Shown in pieces: positions 23,531 through 36,363 of a stretch of 64,000 nt of DNA. Made by a program: the position numbers and the translations under genes. Within the stretch, counting starts at the first letter, position 1; each line of letters begins with the position of its first letter. The notes under the pieces were generated by a model. The model had not been told where the DNA came from. It was given only the letters and a program-made list of their open reading frames with translations, and ran no database searches. Origin of the DNA: Karalla daura (lineage: Eukaryota; Chordata; Actinopteri; Chaetodontiformes; Leiognathidae); assembly GCA_029224185.1 (NCBI GenBank), contig CM055196.1, forward strand, positions 24,576,673 through 24,640,672, given 5' to 3'.

Positions 23531-25888
23531 AAAATCCCTCAAATGTTGTGGAGGGACGATTTTTTACTTTTTTTCAGCTGAAGGCTTTTGACGCTCTAAG
23601 AAATTGCTTCACTTTGAAACAATTTTTACTCAGTACTAACACATTTAGCAATACAAAAACTCAAACCCAAAAAGAATGAATTCCTGTTCAGCTCACAAAG
23701 TGCAGCCTCTTCATTTATCCCGCACCTTTATCTGAGCGCAGGTTTATCAGGAGAGAACTTTAAGGGCCATTTGTGAGCGGCTGAGTGCAGGCGCAGTGAG
23801 GAATGACAAGAGCAGCGCTCACAAAGGGAAGCAGGGAACAGATAAGTTCTTATTCTTTATCCGTCCTTCTCTTTTCTTTAATGATATATTTTCAACATCA
23901 ATAGAATAAAATCACATTCTCTCAAACACAAACATAACCACACACACACATAAGCACAAAAACAGCGTCAAACACTGTACGGTTGAAGGTTTGTGATCTT
24001 CCAGTGTTTTCTATGGGCTGAGGAGAGGAGAGGAGACAGGTACAGTGTCCAAACATCCCTTTGGATCTAAAACAAACATCTGTTCCCGCTGCTCAGAAAC
24101 AGTTCCCAGTCATTTACTGAAAGCTAATTAACAATTAGGATTACCTTCAACTAATACCAACACTCACACACACCTCTACTAGTCTAACAGTAACGCAGCA
24201 TTGTTCAAGGTGGATGGTCTTTGTATCCAGGTGTGCAGGAAACACGTCTCATGTTCATTAAAACGTTCTTGTGTTGGTTGTAAATGTCTGTTAAAGTCTA
24301 CAGTTGAGTTTCTGCCCAGTTTTACTTCAGTGAGTGATGGGATGGTGGCTGGGCATCCATTAAGCCTCCACTGCTCCCAGACCAGTCCAAAAAGGGAGCT
24401 GGAGTTGTTTATAATCTCTGGAGGACTTGATGTTTTTACCCGCTGAGTTAATCTGATCCATAAAAAGAGCCCATTTCCTGCCTCTTGGTGTTCATCCCGT
24501 TGCCCCTTTCATCCGCCTGGAGTGGAGCAAAACAGTGTAAATACTTAATACACCCACACATCCAGTCTACGCCCCTAGCTTTACAGTGGTGGTGCGCTAG
24601 CCTACGTGGCGGCGTCTGCAAGTACATGATATAGGATTAATTGATGTATTAACTCGTCTCTAGCCCTGTTGTTTGGGGCGAGTGACATTAGAGCACTTTC
24701 TCGGGAAGCGCTGGTAACAGTTGCTTGACTGCAGATTTGTTTGCTAAACGGGCGACGCAGGCGGAAATAATAAAGTGCTAACAACGAGGAGAGAATCAGA
24801 AAGACTGGCGGCGACAGGCTGGCTCCTGCCCATCAGGATTAAAGAGTAACGGAGCTACGGGCCTCGCTGTAAACATCTGTCAGAGGCAGAGTGGAACATT
24901 GTCGGAGGGCCATAATAGAAATAAAGCATTTGTAATGATTGCACACAGCGAGACAAAGAACAGGGGGAATAAAACCTAAATGCAGATGCTGGAGGCAGCG
25001 GTTGAGCATTACAGTGATTTATTCTCACACAGAAATCAAAGGTACCAAAAGGCTCAGAGGGAAACGTCAGAACAAGAGATGACAGTCCAGACAGGCAAAC
25101 AGAATCTGACAGGGAGCAGGCGAGAATCAAAAAGTCCAAAAGGCACAGGCGAGAAGCAGATAAACAAAGTAAAATCAAAATCACTCACAGTACAAAGCTC
25201 AAGGAAAAGCAGTGTGGAGCAGACGAGGAGCTAATGATGGACAGGTGAAAGCAGTCTGAGATAACACACAAAGGCAGCGAGTGAAACAAAACAGGAGAAC
25301 AAACACAAAGTAGAACAGGAAACAGATGAAATTCAGCCCTCATTGTCCTCTCCTCTCACTGATGATGGGCTGAGAGTGCATCGACCCTTATCAGACAAAT
25401 TCAATCCAATCAGTCGATCACCCCTGAGCTGATCGATGGAGCTGACATGCCGTTATGCTTTGCCTCCGTTGGTTTTACATTCTGTAACAACAAGATGAAC
25501 AACTACAGCGACTGGAGCATTTCCACTCACATGTTTACATGCACATTTTCACTTTACACTTGAAAAGTACCAAAGTGAGAAAAGTCAAAAGCAAAAATAT
25601 GGAGAAAACACATTGAAACTCCACACAGAACTGTGTGTGAATTGATGTTTTCCCCTCGGCTCAGCCTCCACTGTGTGAAACCAAAGTGTTGCTATTGTCA
25701 CACTCAACACGGAGTGACTGGAAAACGTCTTTCCTCAGTTGTGACTGTGTCGACGATCGGGCCGGGTCGACTGAAGCTGCTCCATGCTGAGGTCGAAGCA
25801 AACGTTCAAAGCAGCTTTTCTATACAAACATCATTCCTTGTTCAAATCTGCTGCCAAAGCTACGAGAGCTGAAGAGACCATCATCACC

Positions 25889-25927
25889 TTCATCCTGACT
25901 CATCTTCATCCTGACTCATCTTCATCC
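25889..25927. repeat. Short tandem repeat, 16-bp unit, about 2.4 copies
   Basis: TTCATCCTGACTCATC is repeated exactly twice, followed by a partial third copy. Confidence 0.9.
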
Positions 25928-26149
25928 TTCAGTCCATCAGTGTGTATGTGAAGGAGACACCATCCATCACTCTGGTCTCAAATGCTCCGTCCAGTCACTG
26001 GATCACACTCTTCTAGAAAACACTACTTGTTCATTTGCTTTCAAAGACCACCATGATGATTTGACACTGATATTTTTTTACATTTATATGATATATGATC
26101 ACATTTCTGATATTTTAAAGATATATTTTATATCATACAGCATGTTCTA

Positions 26150-26460
26150 TTGCTTTTATCGCCATGTTCTTTGATCAGTGTTTATGTTTTATTGTCAGGT
26201 TCTTTTAATGGTGTCCAGCACCTTGTGCAGCCCTTTCACTGTTGGTTGCATTAAATGTACTTTATGAACAAAGGTTCAGTTGAGTTCTAATTTACACATT
26301 TTCGCATGTTAATTTCTGTTCATTATGCTTGTTGTTTTCTCACTCCTTTCTTACGCCTACACATGCTTTCTAGCACTTTCTAGACGGAAAACCGTAAAAG
26401 AATTTCTTGTCAATGTTTTTTCTTGTGATTGTTAAATCTGAATCTGAAAACATCCTGATG
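26150..26460 (+). mobile_element. Probable LINE-like 3' ends (two adjoining)
   Basis: The first part reads CCAGCACCTTGTGCAGCCCTTTC... TTAAATGTACTTTATGAACAAAG, like the GTGCTTTATAAATAAAG ending common in fish retroelements. The second ends TTGTGATTGTTAAATCTGAATCTGAAAAC, resembling an ATCTGA-type tail. No coding region remains. Confidence 0.4.
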
Positions 26461-27459
26461 TCGACTGTCGAGGCTGTTCACACGTCTCCTCAGCCAGGGT
26501 CGAAGCTCCGAGGACACCGATGAGACGGACGTGCTACCAGCACCTCGGGAGAGGAGGAGAGAGCAGAGAGCTCTCCTTCCTGCCTCAGACAAACTCAACT
26601 CTGTTGTTTCTTTTTTTTTTACTGGGTAAAATCTAAAAATAGACGAGGTGCTGCTGCAGTACGCTCTGCACCTGGATTTAAGATGAAATTTTATTCATGC
26701 CCACAGGGAAGGTTAAAGTAACTATGGCTCCACTGTGGGGAGCGGGTGATTGCGTGCCTCTCATTTAGGAATCAGAGGCTCTGTGTGCTCGCTGGTATCG
26801 ACTGGCACGGTTACCAGAAGCTTCTGTGCTTCAGTCTGAGCGGCGCTCAACAGCCTCTGGATGCAGGTCTCACCATGTGTCTGATTCCTTCAACACATTA
26901 TTAGGAATCACAGCAACAGACACAATCTATGGTTCGATCTGGAACTGTTCTTCACCTTTCAAAACATAAAGCTCTCTAACCTGAGAAGAGTTCAAGTTAA
27001 CTTTACAGGGATTAGTTGTTGTCAATAAACAGATATCAGTGAGCATTAATCTAAACCTTTCTTCTTCTCATCACTTTTGTGCTTTTTTTGTGAGTCTGAA
27101 CTTTCGCCAAGCTGCTAAATGTGTTTACTAGATACGGGGTACTAAAGTGGTCTCATGAATTTGTTCCAAAATGTTCCAAATGTTCTGAAAAAAAAAAAAC
27201 AACAACAAAAAAAACTGTTTCCTGTAATCAAAGGAAATAATTTCAATGGGTCCAGATCTGTTCACTTAAGGTTTGAGAAATGTCATTTATTGCAGGTAAA
27301 CATTGAGATGGGCTGTAAAAAAATATATAAAAGAGCAGAAAAAAGGAGCAATAACACCCATTTTATTAAATTGGAAGGCATTAAGTCATGGCTGGGTGGC
27401 TTGAAAGCATTTTAGAGGCTGGGTAATGGAAATTTTATTTGCGCAATTCCAGAAAACAA

Positions 27460-27727
27460 CAGAGAGGAGCAGCAGAGAGGAGCAGCAGAGAGGAGCAGCA
27501 GAAAGGAGCAGCAGAAAGGAGCAGCAGAAAAGAGCAGCAGAGAGGAGCAGCAGAGAGGAGCAGCCGAGAGCAGCAGCAGAAAGGAGCAGCAGAGAGGAGC
27601 AGCAGAGAGGAGCAGCAGAGAGGAGCAGCAGAGAGGAGCAGCAGAGAGGAGCAGCAGAGAGAAGCAGCAGAAAGGAGCAGCAGAGAGGAGCAGCAGAGAG
27701 GAGCAGCAGAGAGGAGCAGCAGAGAGG
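27460..27727. repeat. Minisatellite, 13-bp unit (about 20 copies)
   Basis: Tandem copies of GAGCAGCAGAGAG with scattered single-base variants (GAAAG, AAAAG, GCCGAGAG). The unit is not a multiple of three and lacks stops, so several frames on both strands stay open. They give 13-residue Arg/Glu/Gln/Ser/Ala repeats on plus and Ser/Ala/Leu/Cys repeats on minus. These ORFs are products of the repeat, not genes. Confidence 0.92.
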
Positions 27728-30700
27728 TTGGTGTTGGAGGCGTTTGTTCTGGCTCTGTGCAGCGGCTTCAGCAGCCCAGCCCTGGACCACCTCAGGCTCT
27801 GCTGGCTGGACGCTGCAGGAAGAGGAGCAGAAATATATTTTGGCCACGAGCCATTTAAAGATTTATAAACAGATGGCAGAATTGTGGGATCGAATTTCTG
27901 ACAGGCCAAAAAGCAGCGCAGACGTTTGAGGAGCGCAGCGAGTCGATGCGCTTGAGTCTTTGTAGCATCTCCAGCGGCAGCTCGGCTGAAGGGCCTGACA
28001 GGGTGTTTTGTGGAGAGACCTGAGAAAAGCCCTTTGTCGTAGTTAAAGCGAGAGATAAAGGTGAGGAATAATCCTTCAAACCTCTCCTTACATATGGATC
28101 CTTGTCTGCGTGTTGTGCTCTGTGGGAGCTCTAATAGCAGCAGAGCGTGGGGAGCGCTCCGGCAGGCAGAGGAGGCAGAGCCAGGAACTAACCTCTTGAC
28201 TTCTTGAGTTCTTTTTCGTCCAAAGCCTCGTTGCTCCTCCGAGCCATCGCCCTCTTTCACCTCTCCTCTCTTCTCGCAGACGAGTCTCAGCCAGATAGTG
28301 AGGAGCGGGGGGCAGTCAGACAGACCTATGACCCCCGCCTCACCCAGGTCCTGGTCCCAGATGACGGCCGGAGCAAAGAGCAACCTGGAAGCATGAGCTG
28401 GTGAATAACGGGGGGCAGGTGCTCCAATAATAATCAGGAGTGGCTGTTTTTTTTCCAATCAGGCTCATTTGTTTTGCCAGTGTTCATCATCACTTGATTG
28501 TAGTGTTCTCTCCTTGAAGATCCCACAAATCTGAATCCACTTTGTCTTGTTTGGCAGTCGTCAGAAAAATGGAAAATCCATCTTTTGGGCCCCAAATTCT
28601 CATTTTTCAGAGCCATCTGTCAAGCCCGTGGGAGGTGAGGCTCGAAAGATGGATTTTGCTATTGAAAATCGATCTGTCGAGGCGAGCGTTCCTCTAACTT
28701 TCGAGACAAATGAAAACTTTAAACAAGCTCCAAAAAACTCTGAAAAGTTTAGTAAAGACAGATTTTACACACTGTCAACAAATGTGACTCCTTTTAACTC
28801 TTGTATTTTTCCATCATACTTTTTTAATGTTTCTACCCACTTTCACTGTGTCATCATCACATGTCTCAGTTGAGCAGTGATGCCTTCTTGGAACTGGCAT
28901 GAGAAATAGTGGGAAATTGTTTACTGATGCAGATTCAATTGCTCAAGCAGAATTTTGTGTTTCAGATAGCTGTGTAGGGAGTCGAGCAAAACGAAAGACA
29001 CATTCTCACAAAAGTTTACGAAGGTCCACAAAGTTCAATCAGACACAAAAACCAAACATCTGGTTGGGTCCAACGGTACACAAGTCCTGCTCTTTTCAAT
29101 CAACAAACAAATTACATATTAACAAAGAAATCAAAATCTCAAGGCACATCAGAGGACACACAAAACGGTTTGGTACCTCAAGAAGAGGAGGAGAATTAAC
29201 AGAAATAAAACCAGCAGAAACGAGAAGAATCAGTTAAATAAGATACAGAGCGACCTGGCACCGAGGCACCCGCTCTGTTTCCATTGGTCCTCAACATTTT
29301 CATCGTGCTGAACATCATGACAGCAACATGCAACATGCAGCAACACCGGGGAGCAGGCGTTCATCTCTGCACAGTTTCTGAGAATAAACTGAAATTAGAA
29401 GACCTCCTCGGTGGACCGGGGGGGACGGTGGCCTGTTTTTTTCTTTAGTATTTTATTATTTCCTTTGACAGAGATTCACGTTGTTAGTGACACTTAGTTT
29501 ACTTCACTTTTGCTCTCTCCAGTGTTCAGCCTGTCAATTATATCAGCTCGTTGCAGTTCACTGACTCATTCCGGCTAATTTCCATCTGAGCGGGGTTGTG
29601 ATTACGCTCCGTGGCAAAGTGAGAGGAAGTCGTGATGAACACCAGGGGCTCCCTGCTGCGAATCATTATCTTCATTCCTTCCACTGTACCAAAGGTCAAA
29701 CTTATTCCGACTCACATACACACAATTTAACAAATGACTTACCAAGCCAGATCCAGTTTTTCATGCAGCTGAACGGATGAACTCCTTGGAAAAGGGATCT
29801 GCTCAGACTTTATGTTTAGCGGTCAAAGCAATTTCACTAAATCCGAGTTTGATTCTTTAGAAATGTAATATTTTGTCATGTTAAACATTTGATCTAGTCA
29901 GCAAATGTTTAAACGGTTAAATCAAAGTCTGAGATTTACTCACTTAAGATTAAAACACAGAACAGGAAAGGACGCAAGAAAAGGACACACATTTTAACGG
30001 CCTAACATTCACTGACATGTAATACATGTAAACACGTTTTCATTTACATTAACTCATTCTTCTTAATCATGTCAGATAAATGTGGTGAGACCGGTCTGTA
30101 AACTCCCTCCGATTCACATCTGCCTTCCCCACAGGCTCAGTTCCACTTGGGCTCACACTCCGAGGTTATTTTTGTTTGCTTGAATAAGTTATGAATTTTT
30201 CATTCCTGGCTGCTTTAAAATGTAATCATGGTGCTCTATGTTGTGTTGTTTTTTTATATTCCTGTGGTGAAGCTCTCAACAAACCTACCAGGCATTTATT
30301 GGGAATTTGCATTCATAATCACGGAGCCAGCACCATGGCAGTGACTGCTTCAGTGGTTTCAGAGAAGGTGTTCAACTACTTTGTCCCTCTGAGGCCTGAA
30401 TTACAAGGAAACTGACAAAACATACACACGTTTGTGTGGGGGCTAGGTGGAGTGTGTGTGTGTGGGGGGGAGGTGGGTTGATGGTGGAATACAAATCGCT
30501 CTGATTATTGCTCTGTCCTTTAGTAATGTATTCCAAAAGTCTCATTTAACAGGATGTACAATGATGTCATGTTACTTTTCCAACAGGAAAAAAGTAAAAA
30601 GGAACAAAAAAAGAAATCGTGTTTCTGAAGTGCTAGAATCAGATCTCTCCTAATGTAAAATTCAGCGTTTGAAACATCACCAAAGCTGCGCCTTTGATTT

Positions 30701-31288
30701 TGAGCTGAGAGAACAGAGCAGCGAGAGTGAGGGGGGTAAAGTGCAAGCGAGTGTGTGGCTGCGCTCGTGTTATATGGGGCATTTCATAGCAGCAGGGTAA
30801 ATGAGCAGGAAGGCCCGGATACTGCTCAATCTCATCCTACCTGCACTCCATCATCCGCTGGCTGGCCGCCACTAACAAGGGATATGAGTCCTGCTTCCTT
30901 AAAGCAGGTTACGGGAGTCCCAGAGGAGCTGGGATGCTGGGGTGGTCCCTGGTGTAAATGTGTGTGCGCAGGGATATGTATGTGCGTGTGTGTGTGTGCA
31001 TGAGGAGTCCAGAATGGGAGAGAAACTCCAATAATAGCCCTGTCGTCTCTGCGGGCTCTCTTCCAGGCTCGGCCGACCTTGAGCGGGGGGCTCTTAAAAG
31101 ATGGCGTGCCCGGGTTTTCCATTCGAGCCCGGCCCCGAAGTTGGAGGAGTGTGGTGTAAACCATTCCATTAATCATGCAACTCCTGGGTCATTAAGCACC
31201 TCAAATCGCCTGCTGCAACATCTACCTTTACACTGGAGCCACATCCCCACAATAGCCAGGAGCTGTGACATTGGTCTTTAATAAGAAG
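27728..31288. other. Non-coding stretch, no gene recognised
   Basis: A 348-codon minus-strand frame overlaps the first part but depends on the minisatellite. The rest of it has no domain and odd composition. A TGTGTGTGTGTGTG patch lies near 30,985 and a GTGTGTGTGTGGGGGGG patch near 30,452. Confidence 0.5.
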
Positions 31289-31395
<107 letters not shown>

Positions 31396-31530
31396 CCCAG
31401 TAGTTTGGGAGTCACAGACTCTGCTTGTTATGGACAAGTATCAAGCTGCTAATGCAGAGAGACGTGAGCAAATCAGGAGATAATGAAAAGTATGGAGGCC
31501 CGGACCAGCTCCATGTGCTGCTACCTCCGC

Positions 31531-31586
31531 TCTCTCTCTCTCCCTCTCTCTCCCTCTCTCTCTCTCTCTATCTCTCTCCCTCTCTC
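31531..31586. repeat. (TCTC)n/(TCCC) simple repeat
   Basis: Pyrimidine-only array of TC with regular CCC interruptions. Confidence 0.9.
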
Positions 31587-31904
31587 AGCCAGAGGTAAGG
31601 AGTCAGATGATGCTGTATGCCTCCATTCATTGGTAATGATAAGCCAGCGACCTCACGACATGATGGGATATTTGGTGAGGCAGGCAGGACTCACTGTGAG
31701 ACAGTTCGGACCAAAAAATTAAACTAGAAATTGTTTCTTTTCGCCTGGAATAATATATGAATGAATTGGTTTGTCACAACCAGGAGATTAATTTAATCAC
31801 AGTTTTATTTCTACCTATAAATGATAAATCATTCAAAATACAAAGAGGTGCCTGTTTTTAGTTGGCTTTGACTTCCTCCCTATTTCCTACACCTCGTTCC
31901 ATTA

Positions 31905-32110
31905 TTATACTGCAAGGCAAGAGAAGATAAGACAAATAAGATTAGATAAGATATTAATTTATTTGTTGCACAATGGGCATTTCTTGCCTTCTAGTTGCAA
32001 AGTGGATAGTGACAAACGGAGGTAGATATAACAGATAAATATGGTAACATAAATAACAACACAGCACGAGCATTTTCTAAGTGAAGCACTAGAAAACTTT
32101 TTTAATTAAA
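31905..32110 (-). mobile_element. Probable non-LTR retrotransposon 3' end, minus strand
   Basis: AGATAAGACAAATAAGATTAGATAAGATATTAATTTATTTG followed by GGCATTTCTTGCC and A-rich sequence. Read on the minus strand this ends in TTAATATCTTATCTAATCTTA, the form of LINE tails that duplicate a short A/T-rich word. Confidence 0.4.
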
Positions 32111-32621
32111 TGAATAAAAATTTGATAAATCACAATCATATATAGAGCAGCTAGTTAGTTATATAGTTGGTTGGCTTTTTCTGGTATTTATATCCCCAGT
32201 TTCACTTCTACCACTCCCTTCAGCTTAAATTCAGCACATTTATAACATATAAATCTGATAATTTCCACTAAGTGGAATGCATAGTTTGTTCCACTTCCAT
32301 TAGTTTGTCTAAACAGGCTTCACAGTTCATAGCGTCCTGGTACAGAGTGGGGTCGTGTCTTGGTCCCAAACAAACAGAGATATTCATCATCAGTGGTTCT
32401 GGTTCAGCGGGTCCAGAGGAGACCTGAGAGGCCTCTTTGTGGCCCTGACACCAGATGGGTTCAGTCGGACAGCTCCGCCCGTCGCCTCTCTCCTCCTCTG
32501 CCTCGCCATCCAATTACTTTTAATTACTGAGGAGAGATTGCACAAAGCACCGCAGCAACAGGCCGAGCGAGCAGGACTGTGGGACCAGGGTCTCGCTGTG
32601 AGCCACAGAGCCGACACGTGC

Positions 32622-33648
32622 GCTTTATGGATGACTTCTTCTGCAGCCTCGAAGGGAGCGTCTGTCGGAGAGCGCCTCCTCAAGGGCTGAATTAGCCCCC
32701 TGATCCACTAATCAATTTAGAGAGGAAGGGGAAATTAACACAGGTTCTCCCACTTGGAGTCAAGCGGGGAAATATATTCCTCGCGGTCCCTATAATTTGC
32801 TGCTCGTGTGAAACAGATGCCAATATAAAGACCATTTGTGTCAGTGTTTCTCGCTATTATTGCTGTGTGATATATAGGCCACACTCGAGGTGCTTTTCTG
32901 TACTTGTGGAGAAAACCTGAACCAGATTCCTGTCACAGACATCGTTCATTTCTGACACTAATGTTCACAGCGTCGGGTCTTTGCGATCCGGTTAGAAAAA
33001 TATTTGAGTGCCGTCTGTGGCCCCGTATAAATCAGATCTAGTATTCAAAGTGTTATTGTGCCTGTAATGAAATATTCAAATGCGAGCTGTCCGCTCCCGG
33101 CACAATGGGACAGGTAAGTCTGTAATGATGACACAACGGCCTGGGGAGGAATAAATGGGATTCAGAGGAAATGAATCAGAGTCTGCGGGACTCTCGGTGT
33201 GACGGATGAGACCTGAAAGTGGGTCAGAACCACAGTTTGGCTGCAGCTGCACAACTGGGCCCGAGACACAAAGCAAACGGAGCAAATCAGGATCAGTGGA
33301 CGGGACATTCCTGCCCTGATCGCACGTCCCCAGGTCCGTCATGGATTGCAGAGATTGTTTTTTGGTGTGATATAAAGGGACTGAGAGATCATTTACTGTG
33401 GCTCTCCTCCTCTGAAGCTCCGGCTGTCTCTCTCTCAGCTTGAACAAAGAACTGTCACCTGCTAATCAAAGGAAACTCGATTTAGCCACCTTTGACTAGG
33501 CACTGAATTTTCCACCAAGTCAGTCATATTTTAATCACACCGACCCTGCAATTAATCATCGAGCAGTTTAGTGTGATTGCGATGAATATTCAGTACTGAG
33601 GTCTTCTGCGCGACCCTTCCTCGCCCCTCGCCTTAATTATGTTCTGCT
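32622..33648 (+). repeat. Inverted-duplication copy A (non-coding, about 1 kb)
   Basis: Homologous, in opposite orientation, to 59,624-60,682. Three blocks are collinear. Block 1 (about 32,622-32,743) shares AGGGCTGAATTAGCCCCCTG and neighbours. Block 2 (about 33,020-33,275) is strongest: 33,066-33,240 aligns with about 155 of 175 columns identical by hand count. Block 3 (about 33,521-33,648) shares ATATTTTAATCACAC, CAATTAATCAT and GATGAATATTCAG. Block 2 holds TATAAAT (33,026-33,032), an ATG (33,105) and CAG|GTAAGT with the exon end at 33,113, all kept in copy B. No simple repeat or transposon hallmark is seen. It could be a duplicated enhancer, a duplicated promoter with first exon, or an unrecognised low-copy repeat. 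Confidence 0.85.
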
Positions 33649-36266
33649 CGGCGGCTCCTGTGGTGGAGTGGCGCCTGTTTGCCTTGCTCAGCCAGCCTCC
33701 CCTTAACAGTCATTAAGAAAAATGACACAAGCGGAGGAAGTGAAAGTACCTCGGTATGCAGAAATTAGTTTAAAGGCAGACACCATCAAGCTCGGCGGAA
33801 TGAAGCCCCCGCTACCTGCTGCCGCCCGGCGTGGAGAGCAATAAATCAAGCAGGCGGCACTTTGAGACGGAGGAGAGTGGCCCCCCAGCAGCCAGCCTGC
33901 CCTGCAGAGCGCTCAGACTCTCTCATACTCATACTGCCTCGTGTTGAATACTGAGAGTTAATGTGACAGTAAAGACGAGCCGGTGGAGCCGATAGTTTAG
34001 GTGAAGTGACAGAGACGAACGACTGAATTCCAGAACCAATAATGCACCGACTGTGTTGCGTTTGAGTTGTTTAAGGAGTAATTCCATTGTTTGGAACTTG
34101 TTCATGTCACTTTCTCGCTTCACACTCAGGAGGTGGAAAACAGAGACGTTCACAGATGCTCTTTAGTTCTCCATTGTATGGATAACACAGTAAAGCAGGC
34201 ACAATTAAACAGATTATTTACCTGAATGATTAAAGAAAAGTTAACAGCCATTGAGCTTAATCACCTAAAGCATGTGTGTATGCTTTAGGATTGTTTTCTC
34301 ACATGTTCACATGATCTTACATGTTCACAGACTAAGTGATGAAGATGAAAACTGAGACCGAGTCGAGTGAGTGCATGTTTTACGGTAGAGCAGTCTGGCA
34401 GACTCTCCCTGCTTAGTTTTCAGCGTGTGGACGGTCATGATGGAGTTGTTTGTCTTAAAAAAAGGTTTTATCCTCCAGGGGAAATGTTCTGCATGTCTGT
34501 GGCGTCCTGATATCTGCTTCCTTCCACCGACTCTGCCTCCGCACATGAAGCCACACATCACTTCTCATTACGGTTACATTTCAGATCTCAGATTGCTTCT
34601 CAGATTGTCTTTGTCACTGGCTGGTGGCTGGTGGAGTTTGTTCACTCTGTTTTTGCTGCTGGCCTCATTGTCTGCTCGCCCCTCAGACGCTCAAAGCTCT
34701 GCCTTATTTATGCCTTTTAAAGTGTTGTCTTTATCAGCTTCACACAGCTCTACCTTTTGAGATTGACGACATCACTGATTTCTTTTTGATGTTCTTAAAT
34801 TACCACTGACAGGCATTATTATACACACCAGAAAGATGCTGCTTGGTATTAAAAAAAGGCCAATTGCACTGAGCGCTGCAGCTCGGAGACTGACATTTAA
34901 AAGCCTTTATGTTGATATGCCCTAAATAATCTCACACAGATCTCTCTCGTCACCCGCTCCTTTTTTCTATTATAATCTAATGTGATTTGCTGTGTGTCTC
35001 CTGTCAAATGAAGGTCAGAAATGTCAAAATCTTAATAATAATGATGGCTTTTTAATGGAAATGGTACTGTGCTTCATCTTCCATTAAATCTGCCCTTCAA
35101 CATTCGATAACATGGCTGAGTGTTGAATAAATAATATTGGTGTTTAACAGAAAAAAAAAGCGGAAAAAGAGTAAATTTACCAGAATCCCAAGGTCGTCCT
35201 TTCTACGGATAAATGTAGTTGTTTTGCTGTGAGAGCTCATGCACAGTAAAAACAATCTGTAAAGAAGCAAATGCACATCTTATCATGGTTCTGCTCCAGG
35301 AGCCAGGCTTGTGTGTTGGTTCATTAACTAAAACCTGCAGTCAGGTTAAACAACGGTCCAGACAGTTGGTGGAGGAGTCTGAATGGCTGCAAGCATCACA
35401 CACTGTCTACAACCTGGACCACAATCCAACCATGACCCCAAACATCGTTCCACGTTGATTTGATTGGGTTTGTGAAGGTGGAATCAGGCTACAGACTCAG
35501 TGTTTTTCTTTTAACATAATGGATTTATTATGAAGTTTCCAGAACATAGACACTGCACATGGAGCAGGAGGTGATTTATTGCTATAAATAAACATGATAG
35601 GATGCAACGATGGGATGCAGGCAGAAAAAAAGGTGGGGGCTGGGTGTAGATGGTGGTGGGGGGGATGTTGGGAGAAAAGCGAAGCTGAGGAAATATGAGC
35701 TGACAAGGTTCTGAGACTGAAATGCAAACATAGTAGATTGTACATGGTGGGGGATTCAGAGGCAGAGGAGAGGGAGCTGTGCAGGTGGGTGTGGAGATTA
35801 GGTGACTGGGAACACTGGGCTGCGTCACCGCGTCACATCCAGGTCACATGCTATCGTCCAAACTTCTCTGTCTCTTCTGTTTTTTGTGGTGTAAATCCTA
35901 CATGTTGTCAGGATGTTCCTTACGTCTCTGCAGGACGCATAAATAGTGTTTAACATCCTGGATGTGATGAGGACGATTTGTACTTTGTGTGTCTTACATA
36001 CACACGTATGTGTGTGTGTGTGCGTGAGATAAAGCTGGTTTATGTCTCTGTCTCGTCTCGATAAATAATGAAATAAAAAAGTAATAATAACAATATTAAT
36101 ATTAATATTCAGCAGCAGGGTGCCGAGGTTTTTGAGCAAATGTTACTCAAACAGGAGTAAACAGTGTGTGTGCTTTCTGCTGCAGGTTCATTCAAGTGCG
36201 TGCAGCAGGATGGTGCGTGTGCTCTGACTCCAAATAAACTGATAAAATACAATGTGTATGTGTCTG

Positions 36267-36268
<2 letters not shown>
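33649..36268. other. Non-coding stretch, no gene recognised
   Basis: Contains a perfect 10-bp hairpin (34,264-34,289), a G-rich patch near 35,633-35,665 and TGTGTGTGTG near 36,010. Open frames are short and unconvincing. Confidence 0.5.
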
Positions 36269-36327
<59 letters not shown>

Positions 36328-36363
36328 CACATAGTGGCACTAGGTGACACACACACACACACA
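36269..36363. repeat. (TG)n followed by (AC)n, inverted simple-repeat pair
   Basis: A (TG) array at 36,269-36,326, a 22-base spacer CCACATAGTGGCACTAGGTG..., then an (AC) array at 36,349-36,363. The arms are complementary and could fold back. Confidence 0.93.

Larger units (their letters stand above)
23529..27458. other. Non-coding stretch with degraded repeats
   Basis: No exon recognised. Includes a 16-bp direct repeat (25,889-25,927), two probable LINE-like tails (26,150-26,460) and an A-rich run near 27,188. The 24,980-25,330 part has CAGGCAAACAG/GACAGGG-type words reminiscent of a dispersed fish repeat but could not be assigned. Confidence 0.45.

Noticed and set aside
27460..27727. CRISPR-like array
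   Set aside because: Units are directly tandem without spacers and the DNA is vertebrate, so it is a minisatellite.
27412..28458. 348-codon minus-strand frame
   Set aside because: Its C-terminal third is the 13-bp minisatellite, and the rest shows no domain or protein-like composition.
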